Position numbers and translations under genes: made by a program. Shown in pieces: positions 50,206-59,171 of a stretch of 64,000 nucleotides of DNA. Source of the DNA: Bacteroidota bacterium (GTDB lineage: Bacteria; Bacteroidota; Bacteroidia; Chitinophagales; Chitinophagaceae); contig JAIUNV010000006.1 in assembly GCA_020161435.1 (NCBI GenBank), forward strand, positions 62,001 to 126,000, given 5' to 3'. How positions within the stretch are numbered: position 1 is the first letter of the stretch; every line of letters starts with the position of its first letter. The notes under the pieces are model-generated. The model made no database searches, was not told where the DNA came from, and saw nothing but the letters and a program-made list of their open reading frames with translations.

Positions 50206-52752
50206 ATGAGAAAAATTCTTTTCATGTGCTTCCTGTTGGTTGTCTGCGCAAACGCCATATTGGCGCAGGCTACATACAAGGGTAAGGTAACCGACAAAAA
50301 GAACGGTCAGCCGTTGTCGGGGGCTACCGTTACCCTGAAGGGAACCACCAATGCGGTGGCTACCGATGCCAACGGTGAGTTTACGCTGATAGCCGAAACA
50401 GGCGGCACCCATACACTGGTGGCCAGCTATATTGGCTACGCCGAGCTGGCACTCACTGCTGCTGGCGAATATCTTCGCTTTGAACTGAGCGAAAGCACCG
50501 GTCTTGGCGATGAAGTGGTAGTAACCGCTTCCCGCAGGCCACAAAAAATTACTGAAGCGCCAGCTTCTATCAGTGTCATTACTTCCAAAGATTTGGATCA
50601 GAGTGCCTCTTTCAATATTGGCGAACTCGCTTCTAAAATTCAGGGGGTAGAATTTGTACGTACCGGTGTAAACGGCGTTGGATTCAATGCCCGTGGTTTC
50701 AACAATGCTTTTAACGCAAAGGTATTGCTGATGACCGATGGCCGTAACAGTATGATGGCTGGTGGTAGCGGTTTGGCTGCGGGTATTATGAATACCATCA
50801 TCAAAGAAGACGTAGACCGCATGGAAGTAGTGCTGGGCCCCAGCAGTGCTTTGTATGGTCCTAATGCCCACAACGGTATTGCCAACACCATTACGAAAGA
50901 CCCCCGCAAACACCAGGGTACAACTGTAGTGCTGGGTGGTGGTACACAAGAAGTATTCAGTGGCCGCATTCGTCAGGCTACTAAAATCAACAACAAGTGG
51001 GCGTATAAAATCACGGGTGAATACACCGCTGGTTTAGACTTTGCTTTTCAAGACAGCATCTATGCAGGTGGTAGCGTATACGGCCCTGCAGTAGCCATTC
51101 CTGAAAAGAATGACCGCCGTTTCCGTCACGTTCGTGGCGAAGGCCATTTGTACTACAGTGTTACTCCAAAGAGTGACATCATTGTTTCGTACGGTGGTAG
51201 CACCAACCGCTTTTTAAGTGTGAACAATGTGGGCCGCAACCAAATCGTTGACTGGAAGTTTAGCTACTTGCAGGCAAGGTATGTGAGCCCACGCTTTTTT
51301 GCACAAATCTATAATACGTGGACAAACGTAGGTAACTCGTATGGTATCCCCGGTTACACCCGTGACTTCTGGAACCGTACGCACAGCACCATCACTGATC
51401 CTGCCAATCCGTTGTTTGCTGCAGTGGGCCGTTTGTACCCCGATGAAGCAGAAGCTTTCGCATTGCGCCTGGGCAACCGCTTCAAAGAAGAAAGTAAGCG
51501 TTTGAATGCCGAAGCACAATACAACTATGAATTTGAAAAAATCGGTTTGCAGTTGGTAGCTGGCTTGAATTATCAGAAAGACAACCCCAACACATTTGGT
51601 ACCAGCCTGGCAGATGCTACACAAAAAATTGAAGTAACTCAATTTGGTGGCGCATTGCAACTCGAACAAAAATTGCCTGCCGGCTTTAAGCTGTATGCTG
51701 CAGCTCGTGTAGACAACCACAGTGTGTTTGGCAATTTGTTTGCACCCAAAGTGGGCTTGGTAAAACCTGTGCCAGGCGGTGCTTTCCGTGTTACCTATGG
51801 TCGTGCTAATGCAGCACCCATTATCCTGTTTCAAAGTGCCAGCGTATTCGGTTTGGTGTTTGGTAACGGCGATGGTGTTCGCTACACACCCAACGGTGCA
51901 CAGCTAAGCAGTGTAAGTGTAACCGAGAAATTGAAAGTAGAAGAGATTGGTACCTGGGAAATTGGCTACAAGGGTAAGATTGGTAAGAAACTGTATGTAG
52001 ATGTAAACGGTTACTACGGCAACAGCAAAAACTTCCTGAGCCCTGCTATTACTGTTGGTGGACGTGCATTGAGTGTGGGCAATATTCCTATTCCTACTGC
52101 TGGTTTGCTGCTGCCCGGTACTGTAAATACACAAACAGGTGTGTTAAGTGGTGCAGCCTTTAGTACATACTTCAACTATGGCGAAGTTGCCAGCTACGGT
52201 GTTGATCTTGGCATTAATTATTTCATCAGCAATATGGTTTCACTTGCGGTGAAATACTCATGGTTTGGCAGCGACATTACCAAAGACAATATGAAGAACG
52301 ATGCCAACCGCGATGGTTTTGTAAGTGCAGAAGAAAAGAGTCTGAATGCACCGAAGAACCGCATTGCTGGTACACTTAGCTTCAGCAATTTGGCCAAGGG
52401 TAAAATGTTTGTGAACCTGAGTGCCCGTTGGGTGCAGGAGCACGACTTTTACAGCGGTAGCCAAATGGGTACTGCTGCCGGTAAAGGCATGCGTGGCTCC
52501 GTGTATGGCGGAATCAATCCGCTCAACAACCAACCACGGTACTATGCAAAGAATTTTAACTGGGGTGCGTTGGGCGGCTTTACAACCATTGATATCAGTG
52601 CCGGCTATCGCTTCAATTCAATGCTGTCGTTGGGTGCAGGTGTAAGCAACCTGTTTGATGTAGAAATGCGGGAGTTTGTAGGCTCTCCCTCTATTGGCCG
52701 CCTCATTAGTGCCGAATTAAAAGTTCATATTCCTAACGGAAGTAAAAAATAG
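50206..52752 (+). CDS. TonB-dependent receptor with carboxypeptidase-like domain
   Basis: 848 residues. Signal peptide (ends AILAQ), a carboxypeptidase D regulatory-like domain (about 22-105, YKGKVTDKKNGQPLSGATVT), a plug (about 115-220, ITEAPASISVITSKDLDQ and VDRMEVVLGPSSALYGPNAH) and a 22-strand-type barrel, ending in a strand with terminal Lys residues (LKVHIPNGSKK). It imports a large or scarce solute over the outer membrane with TonB energy. No SusD-like lipoprotein follows, so it is not a classical polysaccharide locus. Position next to a secreted hydrolase and a Na+ symporter points to one uptake route. Confidence 0.93.
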   Translation: MRKILFMCFLLVVCANAILAQATYKGKVTDKKNGQPLSGATVTLKGTTNAVATDANGEFTLIAETGGTHTLVASYIGYAELALTAAGEYLRFELSESTGLGDEVVVTASRRPQKITEAPASISVITSKDLDQSASFNIGELASKIQGVEFVRTGVNGVGFNARGFNNAFNAKVLLMTDGRNSMMAGGSGLAAGIMNTIIKEDVDRMEVVLGPSSALYGPNAHNGIANTITKDPRKHQGTTVVLGGGTQEVFSGRIRQATKINNKWAYKITGEYTAGLDFAFQDSIYAGGSVYGPAVAIPEKNDRRFRHVRGEGHLYYSVTPKSDIIVSYGGSTNRFLSVNNVGRNQIVDWKFSYLQARYVSPRFFAQIYNTWTNVGNSYGIPGYTRDFWNRTHSTITDPANPLFAAVGRLYPDEAEAFALRLGNRFKEESKRLNAEAQYNYEFEKIGLQLVAGLNYQKDNPNTFGTSLADATQKIEVTQFGGALQLEQKLPAGFKLYAAARVDNHSVFGNLFAPKVGLVKPVPGGAFRVTYGRANAAPIILFQSASVFGLVFGNGDGVRYTPNGAQLSSVSVTEKLKVEEIGTWEIGYKGKIGKKLYVDVNGYYGNSKNFLSPAITVGGRALSVGNIPIPTAGLLLPGTVNTQTGVLSGAAFSTYFNYGEVASYGVDLGINYFISNMVSLAVKYSWFGSDITKDNMKNDANRDGFVSAEEKSLNAPKNRIAGTLSFSNLAKGKMFVNLSARWVQEHDFYSGSQMGTAAGKGMRGSVYGGINPLNNQPRYYAKNFNWGALGGFTTIDISAGYRFNSMLSLGAGVSNLFDVEMREFVGSPSIGRLISAELKVHIPNGSKK

Positions 52753-52780
52753 TGATGCTGCTTTTTGGTTGAACGGTAAC

Positions 52781-52836
52781 GGGCTTCTGTACTGCATACT
52801 GCCAGGTATCATGTAGCAGAAGCCCTTCTTTTTATC
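52781..52836 (+). terminator. Terminator after the TonB receptor gene
   Basis: GGGCTTCTG (52781-52789) pairs with CAGAAGCCC (about 52818-52826), with further pairing (TACTGCATAC with GTATCATGTAG) inside, followed by TTCTTTTTAT. It separates the uptake operon from the next hydrolase gene. Confidence 0.7.
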
Positions 52837-52859
52837 ACATCAATACAAGCCATATAAAT

Positions 52860-53690
52860 ATGCAGGATTTGTTTGTAAAGGCAAATGGAATACGACTACA
52901 CGCCATAGATTGGAGAGGTAACGGACCTGTATTGCTGCTGGCGCATGGCCTCACTGCCAATGCCCATGCCTTTGATGGTTTGCTGGCAGCCGGTTTGAAC
53001 AACTATTGTAGAATAATTGCGGTAGACCTGCGTGGCCGCGGCCAATCTGAAGCACCGGATATGGGCTATACCATGGCCGAAACAGCCAAAGACATTATTG
53101 GCTTAATGGATAAACTACAGTTAGAAGAAGTGATGATGGGCGGCCACTCCTATGGTGCATTTTTGAGTTGGTACCTGGCGGCATATTATCCGCAGCGCAT
53201 TAGCAAGGTCATTGCATTAGATGCGGCTATGAAAATGCATCCCAATACCATGCAAATGTTGGGGCCGGCATTGGGCAGGTTGGGCAAAGTGTTTGGTTCA
53301 TTTGAAGCCTATGTACAGCAGGTAAAAACCGCTCCCTATTTGCATTTTTGGGAAGATGCCATGACCAGTTATTACCAGGCTGATGTGCATACTGCCGCCG
53401 ACGGTAGTGTGGCTACCATACCCAATGCACAGCACATGACCGAAGCAGCCACCAAAGTGTTGGCAGAGCCCTGGGCCGACATTTTGAAAGCCGTTACACA
53501 ACCTGTTTTGATGTGTAACGCACCGGGTATTTATACCATGGATGCACCGCTGCTGCCGGAAGAAAATGCCCGTGAAACAGCAGCTTTGTTACAAGATGTG
53601 CAATTTGTAAAAGTAGACGGCAATCATCAAACCATGTTGTATGGCGAAGGAGCCCGACAGATTGTAGCCGCAATAGCGTCTTTTATCTAA
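52860..53690 (+). CDS. Alpha/beta hydrolase (cytoplasmic)
   Basis: 276 residues, no signal peptide. Motifs: LAHGLTANAHAFDG (oxyanion region, about 30-44), VDLRGRGQSEAPDMGY (about 60-76), nucleophile Ser in MMGGHSYGAFLSWY (about 97-105) and C-terminal His in KVDGNHQTMLYGE (about 253). Probably an esterase or a related C-C hydrolase. It follows the uptake operon and may act on the same imported compound, but a terminator lies between, so regulation may differ. Not similar enough to the secreted hydrolase to be a recent duplicate. Confidence 0.88.
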   Translation: MQDLFVKANGIRLHAIDWRGNGPVLLLAHGLTANAHAFDGLLAAGLNNYCRIIAVDLRGRGQSEAPDMGYTMAETAKDIIGLMDKLQLEEVMMGGHSYGAFLSWYLAAYYPQRISKVIALDAAMKMHPNTMQMLGPALGRLGKVFGSFEAYVQQVKTAPYLHFWEDAMTSYYQADVHTAADGSVATIPNAQHMTEAATKVLAEPWADILKAVTQPVLMCNAPGIYTMDAPLLPEENARETAALLQDVQFVKVDGNHQTMLYGEGARQIVAAIASFI

Positions 53691-53790
53691 GTGTATTTTG
53701 TTTTGTTGTATGAAGGGCAGAGAGCAGCGACATGATCGCTGCTCTCATTGTTTTGCCCAATCTGTTGTTTGCTGCTGTATATTGGTCCTC

Positions 53791-54192
53791 ATGATTCAGT
53801 TTTCTGTATTCAATGCAGCAAGTAATATCGATGGCACCGGCGTATTTGCCGGCCAACGCATACCTGCCCGGCGCAAAATTGGCAACCTTGGTGGCGAAGT
53901 CATTTCATTGCGGGAAGCCCGTAAACGGGCTGCGAAATCCAAGCGGGTAGCCATGGTTGAATTTGGCAATGGCTATGCGCTGGATGCCAGCATCAATCCG
54001 AATGCGTTGCGCTACCTCAATCACAGTTGTCAGCCCAATTGTTATATGCGTTGCATCAACAACCGGGTGGAGTTTTGGAGCCTGCACCCCATCAAAAAAG
54101 GAGAGGAACTCACCTGCAATTATGGCCCCACGCACCACGATGGCAAACTGCCTTGCCGCTGCGGGGCGAGTAATTGTGTGGGGTATTTGTAA
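53791..54192 (+). CDS. SET-domain protein-lysine methyltransferase-like protein
   Basis: 133 residues from the ATG at 53791; the longer frame has no SET character upstream. The SET core shows DGTGVFAGQRIPARRKIGNL at the start, the SAM-site motif YLNHSCQPNCYMRC (about 71-84) and GEELTCNYGP (about 106-115), with a post-SET zinc-binding CRCGASNCVGYL at the end. Most bacterial SET proteins lack such a complete post-SET module. Substrates are unknown. Codon use does not differ visibly from the neighbours, so any transfer is old. Confidence 0.85.
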   Translation: MIQFSVFNAASNIDGTGVFAGQRIPARRKIGNLGGEVISLREARKRAAKSKRVAMVEFGNGYALDASINPNALRYLNHSCQPNCYMRCINNRVEFWSLHPIKKGEELTCNYGPTHHDGKLPCRCGASNCVGYL

Positions 54193-54313
54193 TGGCGGAA
54201 TCCGATTTGGATTGCAGATGAGATTCTATTTAAATTTCCTAACAAAATGCAAAGAAGCAAGACGATTTTTAAGTTGGCATAGTGTTTGGAAAAGTCGCTT
54301 CAAAAAAGTTCCT

Positions 54314-55003
54314 ATGAAGCAAATCATCCCTTTATTCTCCTGCGCTTTATTTGTTGCAACAACTGTACAGGCTCAAGATGCGAGTGTAGCCATTAAGGCC
54401 GGCGTCAATCTTGCCAACGTCACCATCTCCGACAATGGCAGCATCGATGATGCCAAAACCCTCACTTCTTTTCAGGCTGGTGTACAGGCCGATTTGCCCA
54501 TCACCAAATTCTTTTCATTGCAGCCGGGTTTATTTTTTACTGGTAAAGGTGCCAAAACCAGTGTAGGCAGTTCCAGCGATGCCACGTATTACAAAGCCAG
54601 CTCCAATCCCATGTACATTGAGCTGCCACTGAATGCAGTGTTCAAGCTGCCCCTCAGCAAAGACAATAACTTTTTTGTAGGTGCCGGTCCGTATGCAGCC
54701 ATGGGTATTGCCGGTAAAAACAAAGTAGAAGGCAAAGTTTTTGGTGTTGCTTTCAACAGTTCAGAAAACATCAAGTTTTCCAATGATGATCCTACTACTT
54801 CAACACAAGAAGGAGCAGGCATTGGCATCATGCGCCGGTTTGATTATGGACTGAATGGTGTGGCAGGTATTGAGGCCGACGCCTTTTTGCTCACCCTGCA
54901 GTATGGCTATGGCTTGGCCAATATTGCCTCCGAAGGCAACAGCAATGCCAACGATCGCAACAAGCACCGGGTGCTGAGTTTGACGCTTGGAGTGAAGTTG
55001 TAA
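54314..55003 (+). CDS. Outer-membrane beta-barrel protein (PorT-like)
   Basis: 229 residues from the ATG at 54314, giving a signal peptide (MKQIIPLFSCALFVATTVQA). The mature part alternates strands typical of small eight-stranded barrels: VAIKAGVNLANVTI, LQPGLFFTGKGAK, YIELPLNAVFKLPL, FFVGAGPYAAMGIAG, and ends LSLTLGVKL with the C-terminal hydrophobic strand. It resembles the PorT/outer-membrane-protein family of Bacteroidota. No enzyme activity expected; the longer frame from 53957 runs through the SET gene and is spurious. Confidence 0.85.
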   Translation: MKQIIPLFSCALFVATTVQAQDASVAIKAGVNLANVTISDNGSIDDAKTLTSFQAGVQADLPITKFFSLQPGLFFTGKGAKTSVGSSSDATYYKASSNPMYIELPLNAVFKLPLSKDNNFFVGAGPYAAMGIAGKNKVEGKVFGVAFNSSENIKFSNDDPTTSTQEGAGIGIMRRFDYGLNGVAGIEADAFLLTLQYGYGLANIASEGNSNANDRNKHRVLSLTLGVKL

Positions 55004-55071
55004 GCGATAATGCTTACATAATTACGATAATGCGTTTTCTCTTGGATTTATATCTTTCCTTCCATCAAACA

Positions 55072-55108
55072 CCAAGGGCGCCAGCATACACTGGCGCCCT
55101 TGGTTATT
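55072..55108 (+). terminator. Strong terminator after the outer-membrane barrel gene
   Basis: Perfect 13-bp stem CCAAGGGCGCCAG (55072-55084) with CTGGCGCCCTTGG (55091-55103), a six-base loop, then TTATTTT. It lies between convergent genes. Confidence 0.85.
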
Positions 55109-55125
55109 TTGAATCGTCATCTACA

Positions 55126-58100
55126 TTATTCACTCTTCTTCACACCCACCACCGGCAGGCTTTTCTCCCGAATCATCGTGTTCAGCTTCGGCAGTTCTTC
55201 GCTCATCACTGCTTTCAGTTTGGCTAACTCTGCATCTATTTGTGCAGCTACTACTTCGTAGGCTTCCAGCACTTGCTTGGCAGGGGCACCATTGCCTACC
55301 GAAGCGGTACGGTACACGCTGCTCAGTTTATCGTCGAGCTTAATGGGGTAGTTGAGCACATCTTGTCCGCTCTTGGCTTTTGTTTGGTGCAGCGCTTCTT
55401 CAATCGGCGTCAGCTTTTTACCAATCGCTTCTGTCAGGTCCTTCACTTCCTTCGGACAATCTTTGCCCCAACGGCTAGTGAGGTCTGTCATTTGCTTGCG
55501 AATTTCAGTCATGTCTTTCTGTGCTTTCATCACTTCATCAAACTTGGCTTGTGCCTTGCGCAAAAAGGTAAACTGTGCTTCGTACTCCGCCTGACTCACT
55601 TTGTAGTTGGGATCGGCCAGTACAGTAAAGGGTACTTCAGCACTGTCTTTGCCCACTTTCATTTTGGCTATGTATTCGCCGGGAGGCGCCATGGCCACCA
55701 TGCGAGCACGGTTCCACAAAATGGTGCCTTCTGGTACACGTTCGCCTTCAGGATAATTCAAATCCCATGCAAAATGATTGAGGCCGTTCTTCAATTCCAT
55801 TTTGTTGTCTTTCTCCGCAGTGCCGTATGTCTTAATTACGGTACGGTTTTTATCCATTACCACCACGGTAGCTTTCAATGTATCAGCACCGCCTTTGATG
55901 TAGAAAGGAATCACAGCACCGGGCATGGGGTTGGCACCGGCATTGCGTGGCGCAGCACCAGCATTGCGCCAGCCACGGCCAGCTACCTGCATGCGATATG
56001 CTGGAGCGGGAGTAAAGGCTACAAAGTTTTTCTCGGCTATAACGGGCTCGTATTGCTGCACCGTTGTCAGATCGTCGAGAATGTAAATGCTGCGGCCCTG
56101 TGTGCCCACAATCAGGTCGTTGTTTTTAATGGTCATGTCGGTAATGGGTACCACAGGCATGTTCAGCTGAAACTTGCTCCAGCTGGCACCATCATTGTAG
56201 CTGATGTACATGCCAAACTCGGTGCCGGCATACAGTAGACCAGCACGTTTTTTATCGGCACGAATGGCACGGGTAAAATGCATGCGGTTGATGCCTGCAT
56301 CAATGCGCTGCCATGTTTTGCCGTAGTCAGTTGTTTTAAACAGATATGGCGTGTAATCGTCGAGCTTGTAGCGGGTACCGGCAAAATAAGCCGTGCCTTT
56401 GCGTACGGGGTCTACATCTACACAGTTCCACATCATTTGTGCCGGAATGTCTTTGGGCGTTACGTTCTCCCAGTTTTTGCCACCGTCTTTGCTTACATGT
56501 ATCAGGCCATCATCGCTACCGGTCCACAGCAGATTGGGTTCTGTAGCACTTTCTGCAGCGGTAAAAATGGTGCAGTAATATTCAACCGTAGTGTTGTCTT
56601 TGGTAATGGGACCACCACTCGGGCCTTGTTTGCTCTTGTCATTTGTCGTCAGGTCGGGGCTAATCATTTCCCAGCTGCGGCCTTCATTTTCGGTCACAAA
56701 CAAATGGTTGCCTGCGGCATACAACCGCTTGGGGTTGTTGGGGCTGAAGAAGATGGGATAGTTCCACTGGAAACGGTATTTCGCTGCTTCGGCACCGGCA
56801 CCCATGTTGTCGATGGGCCACACATTTATCATGCGGCTTTCACCGGTTTTGTGGTCGAGGCGCTGCAGCATACCCATGTAGTTGCCACCATAAGTAATGT
56901 CGGGGTTGGTGGGGTCGGCTACCACGTAACCACTTTCGCTACCTGCCGCATCTTCCATGTCAGCAGCTGTAATGGCAGATCCGTAAGTACGGCTTTTAAT
57001 GCGGAAGGCACCATTGTCTTGCTGGCCACCCAATATGCGGTAAGGAAAAGCATTGTCGGTGCTCACCCGGTACACCTGCACGGTAGGTTGGTTTTCGTAA
57101 GTGCTCCAGTTTTGACCGCCATCAAAGCTTACCTGTGCACCGCCATCATCGGCCACAATCATGCGGCGACCGTTTTCCGGGTCAATCCACAAATCGTGGT
57201 GATCGCCATGCGGTGTTTGGTAGGGGCTGCTGAAAGTGCGGCCACCATCGCGGCTCAGCATAAAGTTTACGTTCGGTGCGTACACCAGGTTTTCGTTTTG
57301 CGGATCTACAAACACACGGGTATAGTACCATGCCCGCTGACGAATATTGTTGTCGCTGCTGCGCAGGCTCCAGGTTTCGCCACCGTCTTCGCTGGCATAC
57401 AGGCCACCTTTTTCATTTTCAATAATGGCATACACTTTATTGGTATTGCTGGGTGCCACGGCTACTGCATTAATGCCCCAAATGCCTTTGGGCAAGCCTT
57501 TGTTACCCGAAATGTTTTTCCAGGTTTCGCCACCGTCGGTGCTCTTCCAGAGGGCACTGCCTTCGCCACCACTTTCCAGGGTGTGCGGCTGGCGAATAAC
57601 CCGCCAGGTAGAAGCAAACAGCACATCGGGGTTGCCGGGTTCGGGCACTACTTCAAAACCGCCGGTCTGGTCGTTTACAAAAAGTACCTGACGCCAGTTT
57701 TTGCCGCCATCGGTGGTTTTGTAAATACCTCTTTCGCGGTTGGGGCCAAACAAATGGCCTATTACCGCAGCCCACACTGTATTCGGGTCTTTTGGGTGAA
57801 TGGCAATGCGAACAATATGACGACCATCGCGGAGGCCAATGTTTCTCCATGTTTTGCCGCCATTGTCGCTGCGCCACATGCCGCCAAGCCCTTCACTTAC
57901 ATTTCCCCGCATGGTTTTTTCACCCTCGCCAACGTACAATATGCTTTCATCGCTGGGGGCTACAGCTACGCTGCCAATGCTACCGCCAAAAAAACCATCG
58001 CTGATGTTGGTCCAGTTGCTGCCGCCGTCGGTGGTTTTCCAAACACCGCCACCGGTAGCACCAAAATAGAAGGTGTTTTTGTTTTTGTAGCTACCGGCCA

Positions 58101-58275
58101 CCGCTGCACTGCGGCCACCACGAAAGGGGCCAATGAGGCGGTAGTTCAGGTTTTTGAAGAAAGGAATTTCCTGTGCTTCGGCTACAGGAGCAGGTGGCGC
58201 TGCTTTCTTCTTTTGCGCCAATACCTGCGTGTACAGGGCCAACAAGGCCACACAGGCGAGCAATACTTTTCTCAT
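55126..58275 (-). CDS. Secreted BNR/VPS10-type beta-propeller protein
   Basis: 1,049 residues. Signal peptide (MRKVLLACVALLALYTQVLA), then a series of Asp-box/BNR repeats of the form S-X-D-G-G-X-T-W: for example KTTDGGSNWTNI, RSDNGGKTWRNI, KTTDGGKNWRQV, KSTDGGETWKNI and ASEDGGETWSLR within the first 320 residues, continuing to about 690. This makes a sortilin/VPS10-like or sialidase-like beta-propeller. The last third is a beta-sandwich followed by a helical coiled segment (about 930-1040, EYEAQFTFLRKAQAKFDEVM). No sialidase catalytic Arg triad is recognisable, so a binding role is as likely as catalysis. Family sure, function open. Confidence 0.9.
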   Translation of the reverse strand: MRKVLLACVALLALYTQVLAQKKKAAPPAPVAEAQEIPFFKNLNYRLIGPFRGGRSAAVAGSYKNKNTFYFGATGGGVWKTTDGGSNWTNISDGFFGGSIGSVAVAPSDESILYVGEGEKTMRGNVSEGLGGMWRSDNGGKTWRNIGLRDGRHIVRIAIHPKDPNTVWAAVIGHLFGPNRERGIYKTTDGGKNWRQVLFVNDQTGGFEVVPEPGNPDVLFASTWRVIRQPHTLESGGEGSALWKSTDGGETWKNISGNKGLPKGIWGINAVAVAPSNTNKVYAIIENEKGGLYASEDGGETWSLRSSDNNIRQRAWYYTRVFVDPQNENLVYAPNVNFMLSRDGGRTFSSPYQTPHGDHHDLWIDPENGRRMIVADDGGAQVSFDGGQNWSTYENQPTVQVYRVSTDNAFPYRILGGQQDNGAFRIKSRTYGSAITAADMEDAAGSESGYVVADPTNPDITYGGNYMGMLQRLDHKTGESRMINVWPIDNMGAGAEAAKYRFQWNYPIFFSPNNPKRLYAAGNHLFVTENEGRSWEMISPDLTTNDKSKQGPSGGPITKDNTTVEYYCTIFTAAESATEPNLLWTGSDDGLIHVSKDGGKNWENVTPKDIPAQMMWNCVDVDPVRKGTAYFAGTRYKLDDYTPYLFKTTDYGKTWQRIDAGINRMHFTRAIRADKKRAGLLYAGTEFGMYISYNDGASWSKFQLNMPVVPITDMTIKNNDLIVGTQGRSIYILDDLTTVQQYEPVIAEKNFVAFTPAPAYRMQVAGRGWRNAGAAPRNAGANPMPGAVIPFYIKGGADTLKATVVVMDKNRTVIKTYGTAEKDNKMELKNGLNHFAWDLNYPEGERVPEGTILWNRARMVAMAPPGEYIAKMKVGKDSAEVPFTVLADPNYKVSQAEYEAQFTFLRKAQAKFDEVMKAQKDMTEIRKQMTDLTSRWGKDCPKEVKDLTEAIGKKLTPIEEALHQTKAKSGQDVLNYPIKLDDKLSSVYRTASVGNGAPAKQVLEAYEVVAAQIDAELAKLKAVMSEELPKLNTMIREKSLPVVGVKKSE

Positions 58276-58532
58276 ACGAGTGTTGCAGTTTAGAAATGAA
58301 GGGGAAATATACAGCCGTTTAGACGATGAATCATTATTGAACTATTGCCAGTTCATTGGCTACACATCATGGGTCAAATACATGTTTGGGGCTGTCAGCA
58401 TTGGTGCTACTATGTAGCTGTTGTTCCCACCTTCCTCACTACTCCTCGTACCGGCGCAGCTTCGCTTGCACGGCACTGCGGGGTAGTATCGTCCGTCGGG
58501 CAGCCCGTCGGCCATGTGCTACTATCCACTTT

Positions 58533-58560
58533 CTGTCGCAGGCCTCCCGGCCTGTGACAG
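58533..58560 (+). repeat. 28-base palindromic repeat, copy 1
   Basis: CTGTCGCAGGCC, TCCC, GGCCTGTGACAG: outer arms CTGTC/GACAG and inner CAGGCC/GGCCTG pair. It could form a stable hairpin, like REP elements in other bacteria. Confidence 0.75.
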
Positions 58561-58638
58561 TCGGTTACTCGTCTTGTACATCAACCGTCAGCTCAAAGAA
58601 AAATCCGTGCATCTGCGGCCATGAATTATACGCTTTAT

Positions 58639-58666
58639 CTGTCGCAGGCCTCCCGGCCTGTGACAG
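58639..58666 (+). repeat. 28-base palindromic repeat, copy 2
   Basis: Identical to copy 1 and in the same orientation. Both are followed by a similar tail (TCGGTTACTCGTC and ATTGTTACTCGTC), so the repeated unit is longer than the palindrome. Confidence 0.75.
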
Positions 58667-58951
58667 ATTGTTACTCGTCATCAGGCAAAACCCTGCGCCA
58701 AATTATTTGCCATTTTGATTTCACTATCTCGCCCCTTCAGGGTTTCCCTACTCATCACTTTCTTTTTTTACCACGGGCTATCACCCGTGGCTGTAAGTAT
58801 TACGCCCCTTCGGGGCTTCAGCAAGTGTGTACTATTGCATAAATCAACATCCGCTCAAAGCTGTGATATCCTCCCAATCTGCGTCCACAATAATCTGTGC
58901 ATCCGCGGCCATGCTTGCCATCTGCCTTTGCTCGAAGCATTAATAACACAT

Positions 58952-58978
58952 CGTCACAGGCCCGGAGGCCTGCGACAG
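58952..58978 (-). repeat. 27-base palindromic repeat, copy 3 (inverted)
   Basis: CGTCACAGGCCCGGAGGCCT then GCGACAG: the reverse of copies 1 and 2 with two changes. It is preceded by AACACAT, a word shared in part with copy 4 (AACGCAT). Confidence 0.7.
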
Positions 58979-59031
58979 CGACATCTGCGGCCATTGTTTT
59001 GCTGTCTTTTCTTTCAGCAGTAGTAACGCAT

Positions 59032-59058
59032 CGTCACAGGCACGGAGGCCTGCGACAG
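59032..59058 (-). repeat. 27-base palindromic repeat, copy 4 (inverted)
   Basis: CGTCACAGGCACGGAGGCCT then GCGACAG, differing from copy 3 by one base and lying 80 bases after it in the same orientation. Copies 1-2 and 3-4 thus form two head-to-tail pairs pointing toward each other. Confidence 0.7.
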
Positions 59059-59171
59059 CAACATCATCCGCGACAACCTGTATTCATCCGTGCATATCCG
59101 CGTTCCATCTCCTTTCCCCCCGCTGGGGGTTAGGGGGCTTTCTTTGTATCTTTAATTCAAGTTTTTATTGC

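Larger units (their letters stand above)
58276..59171. other. Long repeat-rich divergent spacer
   Basis: About 900 bases without a convincing gene between divergent genes. It holds four copies of a 27-28-base palindrome, listed separately. It also has hairpin-like words from GCCCCTTCAGGG (58733 region), ACGGGCTATCACCCGTGGC (58780 region), GCCCCTTCGGGGC (58804 region) and CCCCGCTGGGGGTTAGGGGG (59118 region), and phrases such as CATCTGCGGCCAT repeated at about 58612 and 58982. The short open frames inside are repeat-derived. Confidence 0.65.

Noticed and set aside
56278..58293. A 671-codon plus-strand open frame opposite the BNR-repeat gene
   Set aside because: It mirrors the codon periodicity of the real minus-strand gene, has no domain character, and its text is a translation of BNR repeats in the wrong frame.
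58533..59058. CRISPR array
   Set aside because: The repeats are palindromic, occur in both orientations, and the spacing is irregular (about 106, 313 and 80 bases). No cas genes are near.
58154..59133. Several 60-120-codon open frames in the repeat-rich spacer
   Set aside because: Their text is made of the palindromic repeats and other hairpin words; no conserved protein pattern.
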